DNA of 64,000 nucleotides from Morganella morganii (GTDB lineage: Bacteria; Pseudomonadota; Gammaproteobacteria; Enterobacterales; Enterobacteriaceae). The stretch lies in contig NZ_CP066129.1 of assembly GCF_019242955.1 (NCBI RefSeq), positions 496,001 through 560,000 on the forward strand, read 5' to 3'. The notes beneath the pieces are model-generated. The model was given only the letters and a program-made list of their open reading frames with translations, ran no database searches and had not been told where the DNA came from. The position numbers were made by a program, and so were the translations under genes. Shown one piece after another: positions 53,528-62,562 of the stretch (within the stretch, counting starts at the first letter, position 1; every line of letters begins with the position of its first letter).

Positions 53528-53553
53528 CGGGGCAATGATTGCCCCGCTTTTCT
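53528..53553 (+). terminator. Terminator of parC
   Basis: CGGGGCAA (53528-53535) pairs with TTGCCCCG (53539-53546), followed by CTTTT. It lies just upstream of plsC, so some read-through is plausible. Confidence 0.7.
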
Positions 53554-53578
53554 TAAAAGGCCATTTTGCGGGGGACGC

Positions 53579-54325
53579 ATGTTAGCCATTTTACGTATTA
53601 TCATCGTTATTTTTTATTGTATTTTCGGCAGTCTGGCCGGCATTCTTATCTGTCTGACCAGCCCGCGTAACCCGAAGCATGTGATGACTTTCGGCCGCAT
53701 GTACGGCAAGCTTTCCCATGTTTTCGGTATTAAAATGGTGTACCGCATTCCGGAAGAAGCGAAGCATTACGGCTCCTGTGTATATGTGGGTAATCACCAG
53801 AACAACTATGACATGATCACCATGTCCAATGCGGTACAGCCGCGCACGGTGACTGTCGGTAAACGCAGCCTGATCTGGATACCGTTCTTTGGTCAGCTGT
53901 ACTGGATTTCGGGAAATATCCTGATTGACCGGGGTAACCGCAGCAAAGCACATAACACGATTACCCAGGTGGCGGATCAGATTAAAAAGCGTAATATCTC
54001 TGTCTGGATGTTCCCGGAAGGCACACGCAGCCGCGGGCGCGGAATGCTGCCGTTCAAAACCGGTGCTTTCCATGCGGCGATGGCAGCCGGTGTGCCGGTA
54101 GTGCCGGTGTGTGTATCCACCACTGAGGGGCGCATTAAGCTGAACCGCCGGAATAACGGTGTGGTGATTGTGGAAATGCTGCCGCCGGTCGATACGTCAA
54201 AATACACCCGGGAACAGGTGCGTGAACTGGCAGAGGACTGCCGCCAGATGATGATCAAACGTATCGCAGAGCTGGATAAGGAAGTGATTGAAATGGAAAA
54301 ACAAAAAGGCCGTAAAGACGCTTAA
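53579..54325 (+). CDS. plsC: 1-acyl-sn-glycerol-3-phosphate acyltransferase
   Basis: Second acylation in phospholipid synthesis, making phosphatidic acid at the inner membrane. The 248-residue protein has an N-terminal membrane helix (ILRIIIVIFYCIFGSLAGIL), the NHQNNYD catalytic HX4D motif, GNILIDRGNRSKA and FPEGTRSRGRGMLPFKTG. It follows parC and precedes ftsP, as in E. coli. Confidence 0.97.
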   Translation: MLAILRIIIVIFYCIFGSLAGILICLTSPRNPKHVMTFGRMYGKLSHVFGIKMVYRIPEEAKHYGSCVYVGNHQNNYDMITMSNAVQPRTVTVGKRSLIWIPFFGQLYWISGNILIDRGNRSKAHNTITQVADQIKKRNISVWMFPEGTRSRGRGMLPFKTGAFHAAMAAGVPVVPVCVSTTEGRIKLNRRNNGVVIVEMLPPVDTSKYTREQVRELAEDCRQMMIKRIAELDKEVIEMEKQKGRKDA

Positions 54326-54419
54326 TCCCCGTGATTATTACGTTATACATACAATACTGGCCTTATTATTTTGCAACTTATCATAGATAAGTTTAGGAAT
54401 TGCTCTTCATCCGCTATAT

Positions 54420-54451
54420 CATACGCTTAACACTCCGTTGTTAAGCGTATG
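54420..54451. repeat. 12-bp inverted repeat between plsC and ftsP
   Basis: CATACGCTTAAC (54420-54431) and GTTAAGCGTATG (54440-54451) are perfect complements around 8 bases. There is no T run. It could be a plsC transcript end or an operator for ftsP. Confidence 0.7.
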
Positions 54452-54552
54452 CCTTTCATTAAAGATAACACGGATGTCTCTGTCTGCTCCCCGGCATACG
54501 GGTGTTCGGCACAAATCATAAAAATCATGAAAACGTTTTTTTCGGAGATGCT

Positions 54553-55980
54553 ATGACACTGAGTCGGCGCCGGTTTATTCAAGCATCCGGCTTAGCTGTG
54601 TGTTTAGGTTCACTGCCTCTGTCTGTCCGTTCGGAAGACGAGGGCGGCAGCCAGCCGTTGCCTGTTCCGCCGTTGCTGGAAAGCCGCAACGGGCAGCCGC
54701 TGTTTCTGACGATGCAGCGTACACACTGGTCATTTAACGGTAAAAACCAGGTCAGTGTCTGGGGGTTTAACGGCCGTTATCTCGGGCCGACCGTGCGTGT
54801 CCGCAATGGCGATGATATCAAAATGATATACAGCAACCGCCTGTCTGAACCGGTATCGGTCAATGTCAGCGGACTGCTGGTGCCGGGAACCGTCGCCGGA
54901 GGCGCCGCACGTCTGATTTCACCGAATACCGAATGGTCACCGGTGATCCCGGTACGCCAGCCGGCAGCAACCTGCTGGTATCACGCGAATACCCCGAACC
55001 GGATGGCTCCGCATGTCTATAACGGGCTTGCCGGGATGTGGATTGTGGATGATGAGGAAAGCCGCAGTCTGCCGTTGCCGAAAGAGTATGGTGTTAATGA
55101 TTTCCCGCTGATCATTCAGGATAAGCGTCTGGATTCCTTTGGTTCTCCGGAGTACCGCACAGAAGATGGTGGTATGTTTACCGGTGACCGGCTGATCGTT
55201 AACGGAGCGGAAGATCCGTATCTGGAAGTGTCAAAAGGCTGGATCCGGCTGCGCATGGTTAATGCTGCCAACGCGCGCCGCTTTGAACTGAAACTCAGTG
55301 ACGGCCGCCCGTTCTATATGATCGCTTCTGATCAGGGCCTGCTGCCGTCACCGGTGGCGGTTGAAGTATTGTCCCTGTCGCCGGGTGAACGGCGCGAAGT
55401 ACTGATCGATATGTCAAAAACAGAAACGCTGACAATCACAGCCGGGGAATCCGCCACCCTGACAGAGCGCTTTAAAAGCCTGTTTGAGACATCAGACACG
55501 CTGGTGAATACCAATGTCCTGACGATTCGTGCCACCGGCCTGATTTCGCTGGTGACAGATAATTTACCGGCCACGCTGATTCAGGACCCGACACAAATCA
55601 CAACCGGTGTCCGTAACCGCGATGTGGCACTCAGTTTGTCACCGCCGGGCATTAACGGTGCGATGTGGGATATGAGCCGCACCGATATCCGTACGCAGCA
55701 GGGTAACTGGGAGCGCTGGGTTGTCACAACCGATACACCGCAGCCGTTCCATATCAGTGGTGTCCGCTTTAAGGTGATCAACCATAACGGCCAGTCTCCG
55801 CAGCCGCAGGATTACGGCTGGAAAGACACGGTCTGGGTTGACGGGCGAAGTGAATTACTGGTGCAGATGATGCAGCCGTCTTATTCCCACTTCCCGTTCT
55901 TCTATTACAGCCAGTTCCTGGAACAGGCTGACAGAGGGGTTGTCGGGCAACTGGAAATTGAGCAATCCTCTCAGTATTAA
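54553..55980 (+). CDS. ftsP: Cell division protein FtsP (SufI), Tat substrate
   Basis: Periplasmic multicopper-oxidase-like protein that stabilises the divisome under stress. The 475-residue precursor has a twin-arginine signal (LSRRRFIQASGLAVCLGSLP) at the N-terminus and three cupredoxin domains. The copper-ligand histidine clusters of true oxidases are missing, as in E. coli SufI. The ATG at 54553 has CGGAG upstream; the frame is open 17 codons earlier. Confidence 0.96.
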   Translation: MTLSRRRFIQASGLAVCLGSLPLSVRSEDEGGSQPLPVPPLLESRNGQPLFLTMQRTHWSFNGKNQVSVWGFNGRYLGPTVRVRNGDDIKMIYSNRLSEPVSVNVSGLLVPGTVAGGAARLISPNTEWSPVIPVRQPAATCWYHANTPNRMAPHVYNGLAGMWIVDDEESRSLPLPKEYGVNDFPLIIQDKRLDSFGSPEYRTEDGGMFTGDRLIVNGAEDPYLEVSKGWIRLRMVNAANARRFELKLSDGRPFYMIASDQGLLPSPVAVEVLSLSPGERREVLIDMSKTETLTITAGESATLTERFKSLFETSDTLVNTNVLTIRATGLISLVTDNLPATLIQDPTQITTGVRNRDVALSLSPPGINGAMWDMSRTDIRTQQGNWERWVVTTDTPQPFHISGVRFKVINHNGQSPQPQDYGWKDTVWVDGRSELLVQMMQPSYSHFPFFYYSQFLEQADRGVVGQLEIEQSSQY

Positions 55981-55992
55981 ATGACGATAAAT

Positions 55993-56026
55993 AAAAAAGG
56001 CTGAATATTTATTCAGCCTTTTTTAT
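55993..56026. terminator. Bidirectional terminator after ftsP
   Basis: AAAAAAGGCTGAAT pairs with ATTCAGCCTTTTTT around ATTT; it serves ftsP and the convergent nucleotidyltransferase gene. Confidence 0.88.
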
Positions 56027-56034
56027 TTGGTTTT

Positions 56035-56799
56035 TCAGCGGCTCAGCAGCCGTTTTTCTTCATCCCGCAGCCAGCGGGAGAAGGTGCCGGCAACGGCGAT
56101 AAACTGAATAATTCCGGTATCCGGTTCTTCGGTCTGCCCCAGCAGGAAGGTGATCGCGTGGCGTTTTCCCGGATACAGCGCAATGGCTTTTCCGGCCATC
56201 TGCGGCAGCGGCAGCGGGTAAGTGCAGGTTTCATAATCATTCCACACCAGTGCCGTGGCACGCAGCAGACGCCGCGCTGTTTCACGTTTGATCCGGCGGA
56301 TTTCAGCCAGCGGCGGGCTTTTCTGTAACTGCATCAGATTGGTGCGGACCAGTACCGGAAAATCCCCGTTAATACCATGAATAATCTCACGATTAAGTGT
56401 CACGACCGGCAGTTTCAGAGTCAGGTCATCACCCCAGACCGGCAGACAAAAATGCGCCAGCCAGTAAGACCAGACCGGTTGCTCTTCCGCGGACGTGGCT
56501 TCTGACAGCAGGCCGGTATCAAATCCTATTTTTGATACACTGCTGTGGCGGCTGGTCAGCGCTTTATCAAGACAACGGAGAATGGTTTTTTCAGCCGCAC
56601 TGAGTGGCCGGTGCAGAACCAGAGTCAAATCCAGATCAGAACGGCCCGGAACAGCGCGGCCTTCCGCCACACTGCCGTAAACATAGATACTGTGCAGCAC
56701 GCCCGGCAGAGCGGTGCACAGGGAGTGTATTGCATCCTGTATGACGTCCTGAAATTCCGGCTGAAAAGTGTATTTATCTGTTTTCATTATCATTATCAT
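56035..56799 (-). CDS. Nucleotidyltransferase-domain protein, AadA-like
   Basis: A 254-residue protein of the DNA-polymerase-beta-type nucleotidyltransferase fold. Residues 37-62 hold the catalytic pattern IYVYGSVAEGRAVPGRSDLD followed by LTLVL: GS, then DxD metal aspartates. A helical C-terminal region follows. The layout recalls aminoglycoside adenylyltransferases and related uncharacterised proteins, but I cannot assign a substrate. The ATG at 56799 overlaps the stop of the upstream LysE-type gene by one base, implying coupled translation; ATGs at 56793 and 56787 are alternatives. Confidence 0.75.
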   Translation of the reverse strand: MIMIMKTDKYTFQPEFQDVIQDAIHSLCTALPGVLHSIYVYGSVAEGRAVPGRSDLDLTLVLHRPLSAAEKTILRCLDKALTSRHSSVSKIGFDTGLLSEATSAEEQPVWSYWLAHFCLPVWGDDLTLKLPVVTLNREIIHGINGDFPVLVRTNLMQLQKSPPLAEIRRIKRETARRLLRATALVWNDYETCTYPLPLPQMAGKAIALYPGKRHAITFLLGQTEEPDTGIIQFIAVAGTFSRWLRDEEKRLLSR

Positions 56800-57413
56800 C
56801 AGCTCATTGCAACCCGGACGCCAAAGCCAATCAGGACGACGCCAAGTACTTTATCGATATATTTCTGAATCCTCGCCAATCCGCGGCGTAACGGGGCACT
56901 CTGAATCAGCAGCACCAGAGATGGCCAGTAAACCACTGCCAGTCCCATTACAATAGCAGCATACCAGAGTTTTTCACCAAATCCGGAATGGATATCCAGT
57001 ACCTGAGTAAAAATAGCAAGGAAAAACAGCGTCGCTTTCGGGTTCAGCAAATTACAGAGAAATCCCTGCATAAAGGCTTTCTTAAAGGAGACGTGCTGAT
57101 GTGAGCCGTCTCCGGTATCAAGGGTATGTCCGGCCCGGGCCAGAAGGCTGTTGATCCCTATCCAGATAAGATAAGCCGCGCCGGCATATTTGAGGATCAT
57201 GAACAGCCACGGCGTTGTGGTAATGATCACCGCAAGCCCCGCCACGCAGTAGGTCATGTGAACGGCGATCGCGGACAGCACACCCAGTGCGGTCATCATG
57301 GCGGCAGCGCGCTGATAGCGGGCTGCGTTTTTCACAATCAGAAAGAAGTCAGGGCCCGGTGAGATCATACCGAGCGCGGCGATGGTGGTAACCATCAGTG
57401 TGGCGTCATACAT
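56799..57413 (-). CDS. LysE/RhtB-family amino acid exporter
   Basis: A 204-residue inner-membrane protein with about six helices. It has the family signature GMISPGPDFFLIVKNAARYQ at the N-terminus and GFLCNLLNPKATLFFLAIF in the middle. RhtB-type members export threonine, homoserine or lysine; the substrate is not evident here. It is divergent from folA and translationally coupled to the nucleotidyltransferase gene. Confidence 0.88.
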   Translation of the reverse strand: MYDATLMVTTIAALGMISPGPDFFLIVKNAARYQRAAAMMTALGVLSAIAVHMTYCVAGLAVIITTTPWLFMILKYAGAAYLIWIGINSLLARAGHTLDTGDGSHQHVSFKKAFMQGFLCNLLNPKATLFFLAIFTQVLDIHSGFGEKLWYAAIVMGLAVVYWPSLVLLIQSAPLRRGLARIQKYIDKVLGVVLIGFGVRVAMS

Positions 57414-57519
57414 GTGCTATATCCTTGCCGAAAAAGACCCGAAAGCAGAGTAAAAGTATGACCCACATTCAAGAGTGAAGACAAATAAATTATTTGTATT
57501 GATGAAACACTGAATTCAG

Positions 57520-57548
57520 TCGACGGAATTGAGTAGTTTACGTATAGT
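57520..57548 (+). promoter_or_regulatory. Probable promoter of folA
   Basis: TCGACG (57520-57525, four matches) and TATAGT (57543-57548, five matches) are 17 bases apart, 37 bases upstream of folA. Confidence 0.6.
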
Positions 57549-57584
57549 GACGACAAAATTTCTCTCAGCCCTAAGGTGAAATGA

Positions 57585-58079
57585 ATGAACATTAGCTTGA
57601 TCGCTGCTTTAGCTATGGATCGGGTTATTGGCATGGAAAATGCGATGCCATGGACACTGCCGGAAGACCTGGCATGGTTTAAACGTAATACGGTCAATAA
57701 ACCGGTGATCATGGGTCGTGTGACTTATGAATCTATCGGCCGTCCTTTGCCGGATCGCCTCAATATCGTGCTCAGCCGTACGCCGGGCGACGATGATCGC
57801 GTGGTCTGGGCTAAGTCTGTGGAAGAAGCACTGGCAATTGCACAGAAAGAAACTGACGGCGAAATCATGGTGATGGGTGGCGGTAAAGTTTACGGACAAT
57901 TCCTGCCGCTGGCAGACCGTTTATACCTGACACATGTTGATGCGGAAGTCAGCGGAGATACTTACTTCCCGGACTATGAGCCGGATGAGTGGGACTCCGT
58001 GTTTATGGAATATCATGATGCGGATGAAGCAAACTCTCACGGTTTCTGCTTTGAAATCTTAGAGCGCCGCAAGAGCTGA
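57585..58079 (+). CDS. folA: Dihydrofolate reductase
   Basis: Reduces dihydrofolate to tetrahydrofolate; the chromosomal target of trimethoprim. The 164-residue protein starts [33 protein letters not shown], so the catalytic acid is D28 (D27 in E. coli). It has the [26 protein letters not shown]-binding stretch and the FPDYEPDEW loop. The ATG at 57585 has AAGGTG upstream; an overlapping ATG at 57581 is out of frame. Confidence 0.98.
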   Translation: MNISLIAALAMDRVIGMENAMPWTLPEDLAWFKRNTVNKPVIMGRVTYESIGRPLPDRLNIVLSRTPGDDDRVVWAKSVEEALAIAQKETDGEIMVMGGGKVYGQFLPLADRLYLTHVDAEVSGDTYFPDYEPDEWDSVFMEYHDADEANSHGFCFEILERRKS

Positions 58080-58120
58080 TTAATCAGTTGATTCGTATTA
58101 TTTCATAAATAATATTAATA

Positions 58121-58153
58121 CAAAAAAGCAGAGCCACCGGCTCTGCTTTTTTC
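58121..58153. terminator. Bidirectional terminator of folA and apaH
   Basis: AAAAAAGCAGAGCC pairs with GGCTCTGCTTTTTT around ACC. Confidence 0.9.
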
Positions 58154-58174
58154 TTGTCTGTGCCGGATACCCGG

Positions 58175-59008
58175 TCAGTCATCATCTTCATCCCGCACGG
58201 CAAAAGATTCCTGCCAGAAATAGCAGCGATCTTCCCAGCGCAGCATAGTCAGCTGTCCGCCCCAGCAACAACCGGTATCCAGCGCATAAATACCGCGTGG
58301 CGCGCCTTTCCCTTCCAGTGACGCCCAGTGACCAAAGGCCACACTGTAGCCTTCCGGCAGTTTTGACGGCAGGGCAAACCACGGTTTCAGCGGTGCGGAA
58401 ACCTGATCCGGTTTATCCTTGCAGACCATATCCAGTTGTCCGCCGGGGAAGCAGTAGCGCATCCGGGTCAGCGCATTGGTGGAAAAACGCAGACGCGGCA
58501 GGCCCGTCAGGGAAGGTGACCAGTCATTCGGCAAATCACCATACATGGCGTTAATAAACAGCGGGTAGGTATCACTGCTGAGAACGGCTTCCACTTCACG
58601 CGCACAGGTAACGGCGGTTTCCAGATCCCACTGCGGGGTGATCCCGGCGTGAGCCATGATCAGTTTTTTCTCATGATCGACCTGTAACATCGGCTGGCGG
58701 CGCAGCCAGTTGATCAGTTCATCCAGATCCGGTGCGCTGAGCAGTTTATTCAGATGATCGCGCGGTTTGTTACGGCTGATCCCTGCGTAGATCCCCAGCA
58801 GGTGAAGATCATGATTGCCGAGCACCAGCCTGACACAGTCTCCCAGGCTTTTGACATAACGGAGAACATCCAGTGAATCCGGGCCGCGGGCGACCAGATC
58901 ACCGGTCAGCCACAGAGTGTCAGCCTGCGGATCAAAATCAGCCTGAGCCAGTAATGCGCGAAGTTCACGGTAACAGCCGTGAACATCGCCGATAAGATAG
59001 GTTGCCAT
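58175..59008 (-). CDS. apaH: Symmetrical bis(5'-nucleosyl)-tetraphosphatase
   Basis: Hydrolyses Ap4A to two ADP and also removes Np4 caps from RNA. The 277-residue phosphoesterase has the motifs [39 protein letters not shown] and [11 protein letters not shown]. It is the last gene of the surA-pdxA-rsmA-apaG-apaH unit, 6 bases after apaG. Confidence 0.98.
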   Translation of the reverse strand: MATYLIGDVHGCYRELRALLAQADFDPQADTLWLTGDLVARGPDSLDVLRYVKSLGDCVRLVLGNHDLHLLGIYAGISRNKPRDHLNKLLSAPDLDELINWLRRQPMLQVDHEKKLIMAHAGITPQWDLETAVTCAREVEAVLSSDTYPLFINAMYGDLPNDWSPSLTGLPRLRFSTNALTRMRYCFPGGQLDMVCKDKPDQVSAPLKPWFALPSKLPEGYSVAFGHWASLEGKGAPRGIYALDTGCCWGGQLTMLRWEDRCYFWQESFAVRDEDDD

Positions 59009-59014
59009 AGAGAA

Positions 59015-59392
59015 TCAGTGAATAAAGGTTGGTATTGCGAGCCGGAAAACAGGGATTTCGCTGATGAAATCCGCACCCTCGTGATCCACCATAGTGTAGT
59101 AACCTTCCATGGTGCCCAGCGGTGTTTCCAGGACTGTGCCGCTGGTATAACGATACTCTTCACCGGGCCGGATCACCGGTTGTTCACCGATGACACCTTC
59201 CCCCTGAACTTCTGTCTGGCGGCCTTCACTGTTGGTGATACGCCAGTAGCGGCTGATAAGCTGCACAGGATCACGACCCAGGTTGCGGATAGAAACGGTA
59301 TACGCAAAAACATAGCGTTCCGCATCCGGTTCAGACTGACTTTCGATATAGACACTCTGAACCTGAATACAAATTCTCGGGTCGTTATTCAT
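59015..59392 (-). CDS. apaG: ApaG (DUF525) protein
   Basis: A 125-residue protein with a single fibronectin-type beta fold ([52 protein letters not shown]). Related to Co2+/Mg2+ efflux phenotypes in Salmonella; no enzymatic role is established. It lies 10 bases after rsmA and 6 bases before apaH. Confidence 0.96.
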   Translation of the reverse strand: MNNDPRICIQVQSVYIESQSEPDAERYVFAYTVSIRNLGRDPVQLISRYWRITNSEGRQTEVQGEGVIGEQPVIRPGEEYRYTSGTVLETPLGTMEGYYTMVDHEGADFISEIPVFRLAIPTFIH

Positions 59393-59402
59393 GATGAATC
59401 CC

Positions 59403-60215
59403 CTATGAGGCGGGATGTTCCGCCAGGTAATTGGCCATCAGACAGTATTGCGCAACACTGATATTCTCTGCACGGGTGGCCGGATCAATACCCAGTTCAG
59501 TCAGGGTTTCCGGACTGAACAGATCACCTAAGCTGTTGCGGATCGTTTTACGGCGCTGGTTAAAGGCCTGAGTGGTCACCCGGCTGAGCAGTGCGACATC
59601 TTTCAGTACATACGGATTTTCGCGGTGCGGGATCAGGCGGACAACCGCTGAATCCACTTTCGGTGCCGGGCGGAATGCCGTCGGCGGCACATCCAGAACC
59701 GGTACGACCTGGCAGTAGTACTGCGCCATAACACTCAGACGGCCGTATGTTTTGCTGCCCGGACCGGCAACCAGACGGTTAACCACTTCTTTTTGCAGCA
59801 TAAAGTTCATATCACTGATTGCGTTAGTGAAAGTGAACAGATGAAACATCAGCGGCGTGGAAATATTGTACGGCAGGTTACCGAACACACGAAGCGGCTG
59901 ACCGCGCTCCTGTGCCAGCGCCGTGAAATCCACGGTCATGGCATCCTGCTGAATAATGGTCAGTTTGCTTTGCAAAAACGGATGGCTGGCCAGACGGGCG
60001 GCCAGATCACGGTCAATTTCAATGACCGTCATTTTGTCCATGCGATCGGCGACCGGCTCAGTCAGTGCAGCCAGTCCCGGCCCGATTTCAACAATCGCCT
60101 GGCCGGGTTGCGGGTTAATCGACGCGACAATGCTGTCGATAATAAATTGATCGGTTAAGAAGTTCTGCCCGAAACGTTTACGGGCAAAATGCCCCTGATG
60201 GACTCGTGTATTCAT
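59403..60215 (-). CDS. rsmA: 16S rRNA (adenine1518/1519-N6)-dimethyltransferase
   Basis: Dimethylates two adjacent adenines near the 3' end of 16S rRNA late in 30S assembly; its loss gives kasugamycin resistance. The 270-residue protein has the SAM-binding [18 protein letters not shown] and the catalytic [12 protein letters not shown] motif (NLPY). Its ATG overlaps the pdxA stop as ATGA, so translation is coupled. Confidence 0.98.
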   Translation of the reverse strand: MNTRVHQGHFARKRFGQNFLTDQFIIDSIVASINPQPGQAIVEIGPGLAALTEPVADRMDKMTVIEIDRDLAARLASHPFLQSKLTIIQQDAMTVDFTALAQERGQPLRVFGNLPYNISTPLMFHLFTFTNAISDMNFMLQKEVVNRLVAGPGSKTYGRLSVMAQYYCQVVPVLDVPPTAFRPAPKVDSAVVRLIPHRENPYVLKDVALLSRVTTQAFNQRRKTIRNSLGDLFSPETLTELGIDPATRAENISVAQYCLMANYLAEHPAS

Positions 60216-61210
60216 TGACTGTTTTTAATCATTGTAATCGCTAAATTTAATGCGGTGATAAAACTACCCGCATCTGCTTTGCCGGTACCTGCCAGTTCCA
60301 GGGCTGTGCCGTGGTCGACAGAGGTCCGGATAAACGGCAGTCCCAGCGTGATATTCACGGCACGGCCGAATCCCTGATATTTTAGCACAGGAAGGCCCTG
60401 ATCGTGATACATGGCGAGCACGGCATCCGCGCGCTCCAGGTATTTCGGCTGGAACAGGGTGTCTGCCGGCAGCGGACCTTCCAGGGAAATACCCTGTGCC
60501 CGCAGCTCATCCAGTGCCGGGATAATGGTGTCGATCTCTTCATGCCCCATATGGCCGCCTTCCCCCGCATGCGGGTTCAGACCACAGACGATGATATGCG
60601 GCTGCGCAATACCGAATTTGGTGCGCAGGTCATGATTGAGAATGGTGATCACTTCATGCAGGCAGGTGCGGTCAACCGCCGCCGGAACCTGCAGGATTGG
60701 CAGATGTGTGGTGGCCAGTGCCACCCGCATTTCTTCCGTGGCCAGCATCATCACCACACGCTTGCAGTGGCTGCGGTCGGCAAAAAATTCAGTGTGACCG
60801 ATAAACGGGATCCCGGCATCGTTAATAATGCCTTTGTGTACCGGTCCGGTGATCAGTGCACCAAATTCACCCTGCAGACAGCCGTCACAGGCGCGTGCCA
60901 GAGTTTCTGTTACATAAGCCGCATTTGCCACATTCAGCTCACCGGCAACCGCCGGGGCTTTCAGTTCAGCAGGCAGAATGGTCAGTGTCCCGGCGCGCTG
61001 CGGCTGACAGGCGGTATCCGGTGAATAAGGTTCAAGGGTGAGCGGCAGTGATAGGGCGTGTGCGCGTTGCTGCATCAGTTGCGGGTCGGCACAAACTACC
61101 AGTTTTACCGGCCAGTCGCGCTGTGCCAGCGCGACTGTCAGGTCAGGACCAACCCCGGCAGGTTCGCCGGGGGTAATAACGACAGGTTTCAGCTTATTTG
61201 TTACTGCCAT
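60212..61210 (-). CDS. pdxA: 4-hydroxythreonine-4-phosphate dehydrogenase
   Basis: NAD-dependent step of de novo pyridoxal 5'-phosphate synthesis. The 332-residue protein has [13 protein letters not shown] at its start, the metal histidines in [23 protein letters not shown] and [15 protein letters not shown], and [19 protein letters not shown]. The ATG at 61210 lies inside the end of surA (17-base overlap); the longer open frame is an in-frame artefact over surA. Confidence 0.98.
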   Translation of the reverse strand: MAVTNKLKPVVITPGEPAGVGPDLTVALAQRDWPVKLVVCADPQLMQQRAHALSLPLTLEPYSPDTACQPQRAGTLTILPAELKAPAVAGELNVANAAYVTETLARACDGCLQGEFGALITGPVHKGIINDAGIPFIGHTEFFADRSHCKRVVMMLATEEMRVALATTHLPILQVPAAVDRTCLHEVITILNHDLRTKFGIAQPHIIVCGLNPHAGEGGHMGHEEIDTIIPALDELRAQGISLEGPLPADTLFQPKYLERADAVLAMYHDQGLPVLKYQGFGRAVNITLGLPFIRTSVDHGTALELAGTGKADAGSFITALNLAITMIKNSQ

Positions 61211-62492
61211 CTGAAATTTCCACGTAAGCGCCGGCGCGCTGTTCCTGCATCCAGCTTTGTAATTCTTCACTGAATTTACGGTTAAACAGCATACGGTAGG
61301 CGCGATCTTTCTGAGCCGCTTCGGTCTTATCCACGTTGCGGGTATCTTCAAGCTGGATCAGATGCCAGCCGAAAGATGAACGGACAGGCTGACTCAGTTC
61401 GCCTTTTTTCAGTTTCATCAGTGCATCACGGAAAGCAGGGTCGTAGATATCAGGCATTGACCAGCCTAATTCACCACCGCGCAGGGCAGAACCCGGATCT
61501 TCTGAGAATTGTTTTGCCGCAGCGTCAAAGGTGGTTTTACCGCTTTTCACATCAGAAGCAATCTGCTGCAGTTTGCTGCGTGCCTGCTCATCGGTCACTA
61601 TCGGTGACGCTTTGATCAGAATATGGCGGGCTTTTACTTCAGTCACAGAAATCGGCTGATTGTTTCCGCGGACTTCATTCACACGCAGAATATGGAAACC
61701 GACACCGGAACGTACCGGCCCGACAATTTCACCGCTTTTGGCAGACTGAAGACGTTCAGCAAACAGACCCGGCAGTTCCTGTAAACGGCTCCAGCCCATG
61801 TTACCGCCTTTCAGCGCCTGCGGATCGGCAGAATAGGTAATCGCCAGTTTACCGAAGTCCGCGCCACGCTGAAGTTCATTCATAATGGTGGTGACTTTTT
61901 CTTTCGCGGTATTCATCTGCGCTTCTGTCGGATTTTCCGGCAGCGGGATCAGGATGTGGCTGATGTTCAGCTCAGTATCCGCAGCATTCTGGGTACTGAT
62001 CAGGTTTGCCAGGGACTCAACTTCCTGAGGCAGAATTACCACACGACGGCGGACTTCATTATTACGGACTTCCGCCATCATCATTTCTTTACGGATATCG
62101 CTGCGGTATTTGTCGTAGCTCATACCGTCGCGCTGCAGACGCTCTTTCATCTGGGCCGTCGTCATATTGTTCTGACGGGCGATATCTTCGATAGCACCAT
62201 CAACAGCCTGGTCAGGGATAGTGATTTGCATCTGTCCGGCCATCTGCATCACGATGTTGTCCATGATAAGACGTTCAAGAATCTGCTGACGTAATGTTGC
62301 CTGATCAGGAATCTGCTGACCGGCATTGCGGGCATTCATCGTGACAGTCTGAAGCATATTGTTGACATCACTCTCCAGAACCACACCGTTATTGACCACT
62401 GCCGCGACTTTATCAAGCTGCTGCGGTGCTGCAAATGATGCTGTGCTTGCCGTGAACATCAGGCTGAGAATGAGTGTTCTCCAGTTTTTCAT
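61194..62492 (-). CDS. surA: Periplasmic chaperone and peptidyl-prolyl isomerase SurA
   Basis: Escorts outer-membrane proteins, including LptD, to the BAM complex. The 432-residue precursor has a signal peptide ending SFA, before [20 protein letters not shown]; an N-terminal chaperone domain; and two parvulin domains ([19 protein letters not shown] and [18 protein letters not shown] onward). The ATG at 62492 has GGGA upstream. It stands between lptD and pdxA, as in E. coli. Confidence 0.98.
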   Translation of the reverse strand: MKNWRTLILSLMFTASTASFAAPQQLDKVAAVVNNGVVLESDVNNMLQTVTMNARNAGQQIPDQATLRQQILERLIMDNIVMQMAGQMQITIPDQAVDGAIEDIARQNNMTTAQMKERLQRDGMSYDKYRSDIRKEMMMAEVRNNEVRRRVVILPQEVESLANLISTQNAADTELNISHILIPLPENPTEAQMNTAKEKVTTIMNELQRGADFGKLAITYSADPQALKGGNMGWSRLQELPGLFAERLQSAKSGEIVGPVRSGVGFHILRVNEVRGNNQPISVTEVKARHILIKASPIVTDEQARSKLQQIASDVKSGKTTFDAAAKQFSEDPGSALRGGELGWSMPDIYDPAFRDALMKLKKGELSQPVRSSFGWHLIQLEDTRNVDKTEAAQKDRAYRMLFNRKFSEELQSWMQEQRAGAYVEISDGSNK

Positions 62493-62562
62493 AAGTATCC
62501 CATCATGTTTCGTATCGCCGTACCACCGGTACGGCATGTGAAAATTGTGTCAGCTCAGGCGG

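Noticed and set aside
57585-58079. Acquired trimethoprim-resistant dihydrofolate reductase
   Set aside because: The sequence and location between an apaH cluster and conserved genes identify the chromosomal folA, not a cassette dfr gene.
61211-61351. 47-codon upstream extension of pdxA
   Set aside because: It overlaps surA; the conserved PdxA start [19 protein letters not shown] is at 61210.
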